A program made the translations under genes and the position numbers. Positions 23,314 through 35,500 of a stretch of DNA of 64,000 nucleotides are shown here, piece after piece (the stretch's first letter is position 1; every line of letters starts with the position of its first letter). Under the pieces are notes generated by a model, which was not told the DNA's origin, made no database searches, and was given only the letters and a program-made list of their open reading frames with translations. The stretch covers positions 10,229,017 through 10,293,016 of the forward strand of contig JAJEKV010000025.1 in assembly GCA_021234155.1 (NCBI GenBank). Reading direction: 5' to 3'. Source of the stretch: Isoetes taiwanensis (Eukaryota > Streptophyta > Lycopodiopsida > Isoetales > Isoetaceae).

Positions 23314-26165
23314 GGTAAGCCTTTTGTAATTCTTATGGATACGGTAAGTACACATAATTTTGCTTCCCCTAGAATGGCTCGGGTCTTACTTCTAGAAACA
23401 TTAAGGTCTCGACCAAGGCCTCTCACTCTAGCCCGGTGGTAAGGTCGCATACTCATGGCCGTCGTGATCAATCTTAAGATGCGATTCTTCTGCGCACTAG
23501 TGGCTTTGGGTGCCGAAGTTGATGGACATTGGTAAATATGACCTTATTGTTGGTATGGAATTCTTGGCATCCCAAGAAAAGCCAACATAGATCATGAAGA
23601 GGGAAGTTACTTCGACGCAGCCCAATGGAGCCCGTGGCTATTAAAGGTGAACCCTTCAACCCTATCATGCGCCTATGTCCATTAGACAATTGGATAAAGC
23701 TATACTAAAGGAAAAGCTCCTGCATCATTTCCCTTGCATCCATAGAGTCGGGGTGCTAAACGAAGCAAATAATCGATACCTTGCCGAAGGGATTGCTCGT
23801 CTCTCCGGGAATTTGGTGACCTTTTCCCGGATGAGATTCAGAAGCTTCCTCCCTTTTAGAGGGGTGGAATGTGAAATAGCTTTAGAGCCGGGTACCAAGC
23901 CTACTAGCAAGGCCCCGCACCGTATGAGTCCTCCAGACTTGGCGAACTTAAGAAGCAACCGGGGAGCTACTAAACCTAGGTTTCATCCGACCTAGTGTTT
24001 CGCCTTTTGGTGCTCTATTCTCTTCGTTAAAAAAAGGGATTTCGAGGATGTGTATTGATTACCGGCAACTTAACAAGCATACCATCAAGAATCGCTATGT
24101 TTTTGCCTAGGGCAGATGACCTAATGGACCGTTACAAGGGGCTAAGTATTTTCAAAGATTGATCTACGATCAGGATACCATCGATAAGGATTAAAGAGGA
24201 GGACATCCATAAATCTGCTTGCATGAGACTAGATATGGGCATTATGAATTCTGGTTATGCCTTTTGGACTAACTAATGCCCCAAAGCAACTTTCATGCGA
24301 CTAATGAATGATGTCTTTCGGCAATACCTGGATGATTTTGTTGTTATTTTCTTTGATGACATTCTCATCTATAGTAAGACCCTTGAGGAACATGAGAAAC
24401 ATCTTAGATTGGCCCTACAAAAGCTGAGACGTCATCAACTCTATGCCAAGCTTTCTAAGTGCAAGTTCGCCACTCCGAAGGTTGATTATTTAGGTCATAT
24501 CATTTCCGCAGAGGGAATTGCTACAGACCCCGCAAAGATAGAGGCCGTAAGGGAATGGCCTATTCCACGGAATGTTTCCGAAGTCCGGAGTTTCTTGGGA
24601 TTAGCAGGCTACTATCGAAAATTTGTAAAGGATTTCGCGAAGATTGCAGCTCCTCTTACAAATCTCACAAAGCATGAGAAGGTGAAAGATTGGATGGACC
24701 ACTAGAAGACGAAAGTTCAGCAGAGTTTCCAACAGCTTTAAGGATGCCCTAAACCCGGTTCTCACATTACCCGATCCCCAACAGATAAGCTAGTGGCAAC
24801 AGATGCCAAGAAAATTGCCACCGGTGGGGTCCTAATGCAGGAGGGATGGTAATTGCCTACGATTCAAAGAAGATGAATGAGACAGAGCAATGATATCCTA
24901 CCCATGATCGTGAATTGTTAGCCGTTGTCCGTGCTCATGGATATGGAGACACTACCTTCTTGGTAGAAGATTCCAATTGGATACGGATCATCAAAGTCTC
25001 CGCTATTTATCCACCCAAAGAACCTCAACCTCCGAACGGAGGAGATGGATGGAATTTCTCGAGGAGTATGACTTTGAGATTATGTATAAACCCCGGCAAG
25101 CACAATGTGGTTATGATGCTTTATCACGCCATCCCTTGGTGACCGAACCCATTGTAATGCCATTTCTACACTCATCGCTGAGTTTGGAAAAACGATAGAG
25201 CAGCACTTTGGTCACAGATCCGCAATCGCGGAAGTTTGGGACAGTTTGGCTAAGGAAGCTCGCACGGATGCAGAATGCGAGGCTTTTCGTGCATATAAGA
25301 AGGAGGGCAACCTATTATATCACAAGGATAAGTTGTGTGTACCAGAGACTTCAGGGGTACGAAAGCTCATTCTTCATGACACACACACTAGCCCTATAGC
25401 TGGACACGCAGGTTTTATGAAAACCCACTTTAAAATTCGTTCCAGTTATTTTTGGCCTTCCATGAAAAAGGAAATTGCCAAGTACATTAGGCGTCTTGTC
25501 GGTATGTCAAAGAAACAAAAGCGAAAGCGTTAAGGATTCCAGGCGAGCTGCAACCCTTGGATGTGCCCAACGCCAAATGGGAAGTGATAACCATGGATTT
25601 CATTGTGGGCCTTCCAAGAACTCTCCGGGGGTTTGATGCCTTAATGGTTGTGGTCGACAAATTGTCGAAGATGGCTCATTTCTTTGCCATGTCGCACCCA
25701 CGGATACAACCTTTGATCTTGCTCTCCCTATTTGCCAAGGAGATCTTCGATTGCACCGGAATGCCACTCGGGTAATTGTATGGGATAGGGATCCCAAATT
25801 TGTGAGTACATTCTCGGAAAGATTTCTTTACCACCATTCAGATAAAGCTTGCTATGAGTGTAAACATATCATCCTCAAAACGACGGACGGATGAACGCAA
25901 TTCAACCAATCGTATTATAGAGGATATGCTAAGAAGTTATGTGTGGAGTAAGCAATCACAATGGGCTGACTATATTTATCTGGTCGAGTTTGCCTATAAT
26001 AGCATGAAACAGGAGTCTTCCAGAATGTCTCCCTTTATGATAAACTATGGTTACCAATGTCTTACTCCAGACACTTGGCATAACCCTGTTTCTAAGGTCG
26101 AGGTTTCTCAAAAACTCCTCCTGGAGATGCAGGCTCTGGTCGAAGAAGTTCGGGGCTACTTATTG
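23314..26165 (+). pseudogene. pol of gypsy element 1 (protease, RT, RNase H, integrase), 3'-truncated
   Basis: Domain order AP-RT-RH-IN is gypsy-type. The aspartic protease start reads MDTVSTHNFASP (about 23337), with Val where the active-site Gly is expected. The RT block is an intact 136-codon frame (24295-24705) with [10 protein letters not shown], both catalytic Asp present, then [18 protein letters not shown] and [20 protein letters not shown]. RNase H follows in pieces (about 24780-25140; YKPRQAQCGYDALSRHPL). Integrase shows HDTHTSPIAGHAGFMKTHF (HH of HHCC) and the core MDFIVGLPRTLRGFDALMVV. Similarity ends near 26165 at LVEEVRGY, so the chromodomain or IN tail, PPT and 3' LTR are missing. 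Many stops are present. Confidence 0.85.
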
Positions 26166-26837
26166 TTGATGTTACTGTCATGTTATAATGTATGTTGAAG
26201 ACTGAGACAGATGCCAGAGTTGAACCACATTTAGGGTTGAATCTTCATATGAAGCAGAAGTGCAGATCAACAAGTGAAGATTGTTCATTAGGGTTGCAAG
26301 TATTTCAATAGGGTGAGTTAAAATCCAAATTATATGCCTAAATTGAGTTTCAATGGTTCATGACCGAGAAATAACAAAATGCATGTGGGATATTGTTTGG
26401 AAGAGCTCGAAAATGAAATCATGAATGTGGGATATTGAGTAAACAATGGAGAAAATAGAAAGGCCGTAGATTTTGCCTTGCCGAGCTGCTTGCACACATC
26501 TACACCGCCGGAACTGATATAATGCAAAGCAGATGGGTATGGTGAGCTGGGTGCCGGATTGAGGTGCAAGACAAGGTTTTTGAAGATAATAAGCTTGGGT
26601 TCGCGGAGACAATGTTATAATGCTTCAAATATATTGATCAATGGTTAAAGTATAAACTAAATGAAAGCATTTGTGCAAGAAGAAATGTGCTAGTGTTTTT
26701 TTATTTGCACTTAGCATTGAATTTATATGAAGATTGTTAATTCATCTCTTTTGTGATCAAGTTCTTATCTCTATAGATCCTTTTCAAAGATGGTGAACTA
26801 TGCCTGAGCAGGGCGAAGCCAGAGGAAACTCTGGTGG
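26166..26837. other. Spacer between gypsy element 1 and the Harbinger fragment
   Basis: No coding motif is seen on either strand. The junction at about 26165 is abrupt, as expected if the gypsy element was cut by deletion or by another insertion. Confidence 0.45.
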
Positions 26838-27390
26838 ATGCTTGTAGCGATACTGACGTGCAAATCGTTCGTCAGACTTGGATACTTCGATCTAATACAA
26901 GAAAATGAACTGGAAGATCCCATGGCAGCAATAGATGAGGAAGAGCCGTTGGAAGACAATACTAGTTTTCAATGTGCATCTTCCATCTTACTTCTGGCTG
27001 CAGCATCTCGGCTAAGAAGACCACCAATAAGATTCCGGGTTTGTCCAAAACAAACCACTCAATGGAATAACTCTGACAATCATGCATTGAATTGCCTACC
27101 ATCATTCGAAGATGATATGTGGCATCAGGTTTACATAATGAAGAGAGGTTCCTTTGAGAAACTGGTAAGTTTTATTGTACCATCTCTAATTAGACCAGTC
27201 CAGAAAGTTAAACCTCTTGTAGACTCTAGGAAGGTTGTTGCTATGGCTCTTTATTTCCTTGCTCATGGTGATGCCTTTACATGTTGACCAAGGGTTTTAT
27301 GTTGAAAAAAAAATTGTTCAGAAGTATACAAAGAAGGTGACATTAGCTCTTGCTTCTAATACCATGCTTTACAAGAAATGATGGATCTAT
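26838..27390 (+). pseudogene. PIF/Harbinger transposase N-terminal fragment (HARBI1/ALP1-like)
   Basis: A 149-codon frame carries the segment before the DDE nuclease of HARBI1/ALP1-like proteins: SFEDDMWHQVYIMKRGSFEK, then LVDSRKVVAMALYFLAHGD. After the stop at 27287 the homology resumes in another frame with IVQKYTKKVTLALASNTMLY, equivalent to the StvskyT..vt.al helix of this family. The DDE catalytic domain is absent: the next sequence is an LTR. This is a decayed, truncated DNA transposon or a domesticated gene remnant. Confidence 0.7.
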
Positions 27391-27429
27391 GGATGGATGG
27401 ATATGCTACCCTTCATGGTAGTTGATTAT

Positions 27430-29190
27430 GTTATATTATTTTGCTAGTGCTAGTATTGTAGTATGCTTTCGCTATAGGAGCCCATAGGGAACGGGCACGC
27501 AAGACACCTCTGTGTTTCCCTACCCGTGCCCTGGCCATCCCAGGAACGGGGCAGACGGAGGGCCCATGTAGCAGACGATGCTGGATGGGGGATTTCCCAT
27601 AGAGTATATGGTGGGGCATTGTATACTTTGTGGGGAGCATCACAATGGTATCAGAGCAATCTTCTTGGTTGACCAAGAGGTAGCACTGACCATAACCCTG
27701 AATTAGGTAGACTAATTGGTCTAGTACAGTATGGACTAAGAATTCCAACCTTAAACCTCAAAAGTGGGAGATTCTCCCAAGTAGCAGGGTCGTAGAACTA
27801 GGTTAAGTTATAGACTCATGGGAAAAGAATTAGTCAACGAACATTCTGGTAAAATTGGAGTGGAAAGTATGCATTAATACCAAATTCCACATAGAAAGGG
27901 TCAAAATCAGAGACCCTGATGAAAAATGTTGTAAATTCGTAATTAAACACCGAAGAACAATTAGAAATTCAGAAATTTAAAAAATTGTAAGGGGATAACC
28001 ATTAATAAGGGTGGCTCGTTAATAATGCTAATAATGGCAATGGAATATCCCTTCGCATGTGCGAGCATCTTTCCCTTGTTAAACACCATTTTTTTTTTCA
28101 TTTTCCCTAATTTTGCTCTAAACTTACTTTCTTAAGCCCTAAGAAGATCTCTAGCTTAAAGTAATCACTTTCCCTAACTGCAAGACATGGCGCACACCAA
28201 ATCTATAGCAAGGAACGTTAGGAGCCCAAGAACAAAGCCCAGCAGGGCAGTGATAGCAGCGGGAATTGGCAAGAAGTTCCCAAAGCATCTGCGCCCAAGA
28301 ATAGGCAAGGGTGACCAACTAAGCAACTCTGACTCCTCCAAAGAGTCCTACCACACAACGGGCGAGCAAGCACCAAATAGCTTGTCCGACTCGACTCAGC
28401 GGACGGGCGAGACTGTTGGGGTAGGAACCCTCTTGGGGAGAGAGGAGAGGCAGCAACAGCAGGAGGGGCAGCAGCAGCAACAGGGGTAGTGGCCTCGAGG
28501 AAGAGGAAGGAAGGAAGGAAGGAAGGAAGGTACTTTTATCGTCCACGGAGACCAATCGGTCTATGGGACCCAATACAGGGGAAAGAGAAAGTGGCGGAGT
28601 GGCAAGAAGAAAGGGAAGAGAGAGAAAGGTGGGAGAGGCGGCAGGAGAGAAGAACCAAACGCAGGGAAGATAGGCCATGGGGAACAGTCCACATTGAAGA
28701 ACCTCGGCAGAGGAGGGCCGACTCGGAGGGAGAGGTGGAAGAAGAGGTGGAAGAAGAGCAGAAAGAAGAGGAGCCGGGGAGGGGGAGGGAGGGAGAGTAG
28801 GGGAGACCTCGGACTCCAATGCCCGACCGCCCTATCCTAAGTGGCCCAAGCCACAGAAGGCCATGAAGAAGCAGAAGCCGAGCGAGCGGGCCTTCAAGTT
28901 AAAGCACGATTGAGGCTTCGAGAGGAAGGAGGCTGCATTCAATATATACTTCCAGCGGTGTAGCAGGTATAGCTGCCAAAACGTTCCAAAGTTCATGAAG
29001 GGAGGGAAGCTCCAGAATCAACCAAAACCTCCACCTCCACGACCGAGAGAACCACAGAGGGTCCATCACGGACCCAATTTGAGGCACACCAAGTCTTCTG
29101 AGAGACCCGACACTTTAGGCAGTGCACAAATCTAAGAGACTTCAAGGTAAAATTGTTTATTTCTTTTAAATGTCTCCAAATTAACATGGC
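27430..29190 (+). mobile_element. LTR-retroelement fragment: LTR end, PBS and gag-like low-complexity ORFs
   Basis: A second initiator-Met PBS, TGGTATCAGAGC, lies at 27646-27657 after a GC-rich LTR-like end (about 27470-27645). Downstream, 28187-28489 encodes a basic then Gln-rich 100-codon frame starting MAHTKSIARN. It is followed by 28489-28800, extremely Arg/Glu-rich with a (GGAA)n microsatellite at 28505-28530. A degraded Pro/Arg segment continues to about 29100. No pol domain is found. It may be a non-autonomous (LARD-like) element or one truncated by the hAT-like insertion after 29200. LTR left end is uncertain. Confidence 0.55.
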
Positions 29191-29205
29191 TGATATATGT
29201 TAATA

Positions 29206-30271
29206 TTTGTTTTAGGTGGTCTATGTTTTACACTATCTTGCTGATGTTCTTCAAAAGTTGACTGATTTAAGCCATTGTTTAAGGAATTTTGTGGATGTGA
29301 CCACAATAGGAAGCTTGTGTAATAACGTGGTTATGGAGATTGAAGCTGAATATTTGCATGTACGTCCAATTGACTTAAATGGATTTGATTGTAGTAAGGG
29401 TTTTCCATCATTCCAGATTTTGGTAGTAAAGATGGATTGCTTTTTGCTCCACATTGCAGTTAAAGGCAACATGTATAGAGGAGTAATGAGAAGGTCAATA
29501 TTATGCAAGGATCTTGCTGCAGCAATGGCATTTCAAGATGCATTCTCACAGGCCGTAATTGCATCTTTAAAAGATCATATGTAAGAACAAGAATTGATGT
29601 CATGTCTTAAGGTTTTAGCACCTGTCAATATGCCAAAACGAGGAAGAGAATTGCAGAATTTTGGGAGCACTGAAATTCATAAGCTTGCTAATTTTTTTAG
29701 AAGGAAGAAAACAGTGGATGGTGATGAGTATCATGTTGTTATAGATAAGGATCAGTTCTTGAAAGAATTTCCAAAATTTAAGATGTAGCTAGTACAGATT
29801 GGGCAGGAAAGAGCTTTGCAGATACTTGGTCAATGATTGCTTATAAGGAAACATGGGCTCTAAAATATTCATAGCTACTAAAAGTGGCCAAAATTGGTCT
29901 TGTGCAATGTTGCAGCACAGCCATATGTAAATGTGGATTTAGTAGGGTGAATATCATAAAAGTGAAGTGTAGAAATAAGTTAGTCACTTGCTGTTGAAGC
30001 CTTGGTTCGTATTGCAATTGAGGGTTCAAGTCTTGAAAACTTTGACTTCTCTACCAGTATAAAACATTGGGAATTAGCTACAAAGTTGAGGCATATTTAT
30101 ACGGGTAATCCTCGTGAAATTGAAGGATTTGAAACTATTGTTATGGATGAAGATTTGGAGTTCCCCACTGATGTAGCGGAAGTAGAGATACAAAATGAGA
30201 ATGATGCTGAATTTCTGGAAATCAGTTTGAAAGTTTTTTACTTTTTTGTTATCTCATTTGTGGACATATAA
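29206..30271 (+). pseudogene. hAT-superfamily-like transposase debris (ZNF862-like organisation)
   Basis: Three plus-strand pieces seem to belong to one protein. At 29216-29584, YVLHYLADVLQKLTDLSHCL and MEIEAEYLHVRPIDLNGFDC resemble the helical segment of hAT-derived proteins, where a 'ladvl..lt.Ls..fq' block precedes the dimerisation domain. At 29594-29788 the frame continues with FFRRKKTVDGDEYHVV. At 30002-30230, ALVRIAIEGSSLENFDF matches the C-terminal 'aLmrI.leGpsle.FDf' block of the same proteins. Stops and frameshifts separate them. The family call rests on motif resemblance only. Confidence 0.5.
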
Positions 30272-31140
30272 TTTTTTTTTTCAAGGTTCTGTAGTTTGTT
30301 ACCATTGTCTTTGCATCTCGCTTTCATAAATCTGAAATAAAACTTTTTTATCCTACTAGAATCTTCTGCCAGACTAAATTTACATCAGTGTTCACATTCT
30401 ACAACTCTTAAAGGACTCATTGCACTTAAAATATTCCGCTAGAAAAGCCAGAGCACTTTGTTCTAAATCTGATAAGAAAGAAACATCACAGTACATAGAT
30501 CTAAAATTCTTTTTTTTTTCCTCGGTCTTCTATTTATGATCATGTAACTCGGATCAACTTCGGATGGATCAACCTCAAACACCACAAGTGGACTCTTCAC
30601 GCCAGGCTGCTTCAAATATAGGCAGATCGTCCATGCCAGCAGGTATCATCATCATCATAATGCAAATCCTTCAACCCAATCTTAGAGCAAATCCTGTCTG
30701 CTGAATCTCTCATGCACTCAATGCCTTATCCCATTTAAAACCTCTGCGCTGAACCTCACTTCACCGGAATCAACTCGCATTCTCTATCCGGATGTGCCGA
30801 TGTCCAGATTTATCATATGCGTTTAATTTTTCGTTTGATGCCCCTTTTGTTTTTTGCATTGCCCTCATATTTCTGCCACATGACATATTTAAAACCAAAA
30901 CAGATATAAAATAACTTACCAACACACATCATTTTCTAGACAATATTGGATGACAGTTTCTAACATTCCAATCTGTCGAAGAGGCTGCCATAGGTTATGA
31001 TTTGGAAGCCATAGCTTATAAATTGGAAGCAATAGTTTATGATTTGGAAGAGGCCACCATAGCTTATGATTTCCAGATCCAACACTCTTCCTTAGTACAA
31101 AATGGAAACTGGGTTGACTAATATCCCCGGCGTGCATTCT
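30272..31140. other. Spacer; short tandem repeats at about 30985-31075
   Basis: No gene is seen. Near the right end, the word CATAGCTTATGATTTGGAAG and close variants occur about four times in tandem (period about 23-30 bp). Confidence 0.5.
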
Positions 31141-31145
31141 TATGC

Positions 31146-31200
31146 CGCCACGTGGCAGAAGCCTACAACGCGGAATGGAAGTTGGGTCGTTCCATTCCGC
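31146..31200. promoter_or_regulatory. G-box palindrome and adjacent 11-bp inverted repeat upstream of the TPR-CHAT gene
   Basis: GCCACGTGGC (31146-31155) is a canonical G-box/ABRE-type palindrome for bHLH and bZIP factors. Just after it, GCGGAATGGAA (31170-31180) and TTCCATTCCGC (31190-31200) form a perfect inverted repeat with a 9-nt loop. They lie 1.3 kb upstream of the TPR-CHAT start codon and 0.35 kb before the long hairpin. Which transcript they serve is unknown. Confidence 0.35.
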
Positions 31201-32510
31201 ATCACTGGCTGAGCAGGTTTTGCTTTAGGGTTTTGTTAGGGTTCTTTAGCTGCCGCCAATTCGAGCAGCACACGGGGCAGGGCAGGCCAGTTCGAGTAGC
31301 ACACAGCACAGAATAGTTCGGCTCAGATTCTTCTTGTGTAGTTTCATCTTTGCAGGCCAGTTCGGCTCAGATTCTTGTAGAAGTTCGTTTTTCTCTTCGC
31401 CAAAACTGTCTTTGCAGCGACTTTCATCGGATCTGTTCAACTGAGATCTATTCAAATGATCCTAATCTGTTCAAATAATCTATTCAAATGATCTCTATTC
31501 AAAGCGATTGGATTCGAAAAAAAAGCTTCTCATCTGTCTCTCCAGTTTCCATTTTGTAGGGGAAGGGAAGCAGGGGCTCCCCTTCTGCAAAAATCGGCAG
31601 ACCCACTCCCGACTGCCGCCAGTCGCAGGGTCTCTGTCGATTTTGCGGAAGGGGAGCCCTTGCTTCCGTTCCCCTATACATAGAGAGAGGTCCAAGATTG
31701 AAGTTTGAAGATCCCTGAATCCTCCTACAATGTCCCTTTCTTGTTTAGAATTTGAAGACTATATCCTTTGTTTGTGCACAATTATTAGACATTTGTCAAT
31801 GTCCAATATCTCTTTTGCCAAGGCAAATTATGATATTTCAAAAGGCAAAATATGATATTTCAAAAACTGGAAATATTTTGTGCTTGGTGTGATTTGTGCT
31901 TAAGCTTCTTCATAAGGTGGATTTATTTGAAAGAAGTTTTTCCCATATAACTTATTCTTGCAGAGAGTCAGTGTTGGAAAAAGTCCGAGGAACACTATAA
32001 ACCAACCGGTTGAAATAGAAAATTTTTCAATTAAGCTAGCGTATTGCAAGAATTTTTCTGGCAAGTTTTCTTATGGTTTTTAATTAAGACAATGGATAAT
32101 TCTGGCTCTAAACACAAGATATCTTGCTGGCCAAACTAACCATAAGAAATTTTTCGATGGGACCTAAAAAGTTCGCCCAACACTGCATGGAGTTCAATTC
32201 CTGTTGAGGCGGTGAAGCGGGGCAGTATCATTGACTTGAAAACCATCGGTACAAAATGAGTGCTGACGTGGAAATGGCAGTTTGACCCGTCAAGGGGCCA
32301 ACGGACGGCCATGGTATGTTCATTTGAAATCAGAGATGGAATATTCATCAGATCAATGGCCCACAACAAACAACAAAAATTTCTCCAGCGACAAAATTTC
32401 TCTGGCGATAATTGAGAACCTTATCTGCTGCATGTTAGTATTGTCCGCGGCGGCCGCCTTAAATCTTTTGACTTTCATCAATCTTTTCTGACATATTATT
32501 CACTCAGACA
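31201..32510. other. Upstream region of the TPR-CHAT gene
   Basis: Apart from the hairpin, this stretch has short direct repeats: GCCAGTTCGGCTCAGATTCT-type words at about 31310-31375, and ATTCAAATGATC words at 31451-31495. It should include promoter and leader of the TPR-CHAT gene, but no TATA box can be assigned with confidence. Confidence 0.4.
31556..31679 (+). ncRNA. Long imperfect hairpin, candidate miRNA-type precursor or foldback
   Basis: Left arm 31559-31604 and right arm 31628-31674 pair almost throughout; I count about five mismatches and two small bulges over 46-47 bp. The intervening 23 nt contain a further perfect 6-bp stem, CGACTG (31610-31615) with CAGTCG (31620-31625), around a CCGC loop. 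The best-paired block is GAAGGGGAGCCC with its partner. Size, small loop and few bulges suit a plant miRNA precursor. Imperfect pairing argues against a very young inverted duplication. No mature miRNA I know matches. The strand is arbitrary without expression data. Confidence 0.4.
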
Positions 32511-32529
32511 ATGGAGTGCATCATCAGAG

Positions 32530-35500
32530 ATGGGCGCCCATTTTTCTTGTGTTCCATTCAAGCATCCGACGAATTCTTCCGCAAATCGGGTTGCTAAACT
32601 TCATGAGGAATCTGAACAGAGGCCAGTCATACCAGAACAAGTTACTATTGGAGATCGCCCGGATGTTGTGGAGCTCCGGCGCTGGCTAGAGGCCCTGGTA
32701 GGGGATTTAACCCTTCATGACCATACAACCCTTTTTCACGAAATGCACTTAAAGCTCAGAAGACAGCATATATCTGATTTGAATGTGGAAGATGCAGAAA
32801 TTGCAGCAGTCTTTAAAAGCTTTCAGCTTGGACTGATCATCCATGAACAGGCAATTGCTTCCCTTCTTCATGATTTTCTCATTTGGGTCATCAACTCTAA
32901 CAAACATTGTGAGCCAAAGGAATTGTATCAAGTTTTGCAGCAAATTTACATGCAGTTTGGGAACAAGGAAGATGCGGACATGTGGGCAGCCTATTGTGTT
33001 GGCCAGTTCTTGGAGCAGACTGGAGATAGAACTAGGGCAATTGGTTGGTTAGAAAAAAGCTATGCACTGTCAAAGACCTTGCCAGGTAAAGTCTATGTTA
33101 GTGCTGCTCTTTCACTTGCATACTGGGGAGAAGAGCAATATTATCTCGCTCTGAATTATTGTGAGAAGTTCAAGGATTCTGCCCTGGAATTACAGAATAA
33201 TGAGTATGTCTTTTACTCCCTCATATATTCCTGTTCTTTGTCATACTGGATTGGCAACATTGAAGAAGCTCAGAAGATGCTGAAGGATCTACAAAGTATA
33301 CCAAGTGAATCCGTTTATCAAGAAAGATTTTTCAGAGGTATGGCTATGTCACTTCATGCTGAATTAACTTTCCACCGTATAGGAAATTGTGAGGAGGCAT
33401 CTGTGGCTACAAAATGTGGTTTGGAGTTGCTTAAGTTGGTGGAAAATGATCCTATGTATGAGGTCAAGATTTACATTAATTCGCCCAGTGCTCCTCCAAC
33501 AACTAGGTTCCTTCTCACCAAGAATTGGATACAACGGAATGAGGAATCTCTTTGTGACCAGGAAAATGAAGCTGCAATTGTCAACGTACTTGATCCAGGT
33601 TCTACTGAGATGCCTTTAGATCGCCTGCGAAGGCTTCTGAAGGATGGAGATTTTCTTCAGGCAAAAGCATGGATTAATGAGTTAATTGACCATTTAGATG
33701 ACAATGCAACAGCTTATGAAGTGTTTACAACATGTTCAGAAATCCTAGCAGCATTTTATACACAGGATAGTGAGCTTGGGCAAGAGGTACTTATGGCAGA
33801 GGGCCTAGAACTTATCGAAGATATCTATAAAAAATGCTTTCCTGAAAGAAGCTCATTATTGGCACTTGGAGCATTTGGGACATACTGTCTTAGAGCAGAG
33901 AAATATGATCAAGGTATTGAGTTGCTTTCTGAGTGCCTGCGGAAATTCTTGGAGGTAGGGTTTGATGATTATAGTGACGGGCGAATGTCCCATTTTGAGT
34001 GCGGAAAATTTTTCTTCAGGAAACTCGAGGTTGCTTTGGTCACATCTGCCTTCCATGGCATTAACTCTGAAGAATATGCAATACAAGCTGTCTTATGGAG
34101 TGAAAGAGGCAAAGCCAGGGACTTAGCTTACATGATGAACAGTAGATTTGGCAGGGATACATACACAAATGAACTATGCACATTTGATCTTGATGACGCT
34201 CATGCTTGGAAGGAGATTCAAAGCATTTGTTCTCTTGCTGGGCCCCATACTGCATTCCTTATCTTCTCTAGGCTTGATGACTGCAACTTGACTAGCTATT
34301 TTCTGCATGCAGCTGAAGAACCTTTTCTTTATGTTACAGAATTTTCTCAGTTGCATGAGTTCCTATTGCCTCGGAAAGGTTTGGAGTTCTCTTTGGCAAC
34401 TCGCTTGAAGAAGTTTAGGAATAGAAAACTTCTAGAAGATATGTTTGATAGTTTTATTTCTCACTGGAAAGGAAAGCTGAATTTTTATCTCATCAAGAAG
34501 ATTGTTATTGTTCCTAGCGAGGTGAGTTGGTCAGTTTTGTGTGTGTTGATGTGTTTTCTGTTTGATTAACGACCATTTGCATATTTGCAGGAATTATCAA
34601 CACTGCCTTTTGCATCGTTTTATGATCGTGAGGAGGAAAAATATCTCATCCAAAACTATGCCATTTCCTATTCCCCATCTTTGAGGTTGTTTCAACATTG
34701 TGAAATGCGCAGAAAGCTTTTGTGTGAAACTCCTTCGCCTGGACTCAGAGCACTTGTGGTGGGGAATCCAAAGTTAGGTGATTCATTGTTGGATCTGGCA
34801 TTTGCAGAAATAGAGGCAGACATTGTTGCACAAGCGCTTTGTGATGCTGGTTATGATAGTATTAATGTTTTAAAAAGAGAAGCAGCCACACATGAGAAGG
34901 TTCTGGATGGTTTTTCATCATCTGATTGGATTCATATAGCCAGCCATGCCATTGTGAATGCTAAACATTCTCATGGTGCCATACTCCTAGCATCTCCAAC
35001 TGAAAATAGAGCACATCATCACACAATTAATCATAATAAAAGGGCAAAAAGGGATCATGTTATTCAGTACTATGAAAGGGCACTACAAGAACATCTCGTT
35101 TCCTCCAAGACTATCCTGGAAGCAGAGGAAATAGCAAATCAACAAAAACTAAAAGCAAGGGTGGTAATGCTAAGTGCATGCAATAGTGGATTAGGTGAGA
35201 CATGTGCAGATGGTATATTAGGGTTGTGCAGATCCTTCCACATGGCAGGTGTTCCCACAGTTGTAGCATCTTTATGGAAAGTTGATGATGAAGCCACTGA
35301 AATTTTGATGACAAGATGTTATGAGAATCTTAAGACCGGAATGGAGATGATTATTGCTTTACAAGAAGCAATGAAGTCTATGATAGAGGAAGAAGATGAG
35401 TTTGGACAGTCAAGGTTTAATGTAGAGGATTGGGCACCATTTATTGTGTCAGGTACTCCATTCACAATTTTGTGTGAATTTCAAGGTAAAAATCCCAATG

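Noticed and set aside
28187-28270. Histone H3-like start (MAHTK...)
   Set aside because: Only the first few residues look like an H3 tail. The rest is Gln/Arg/Glu low complexity with no histone fold, and it follows a retroelement PBS.
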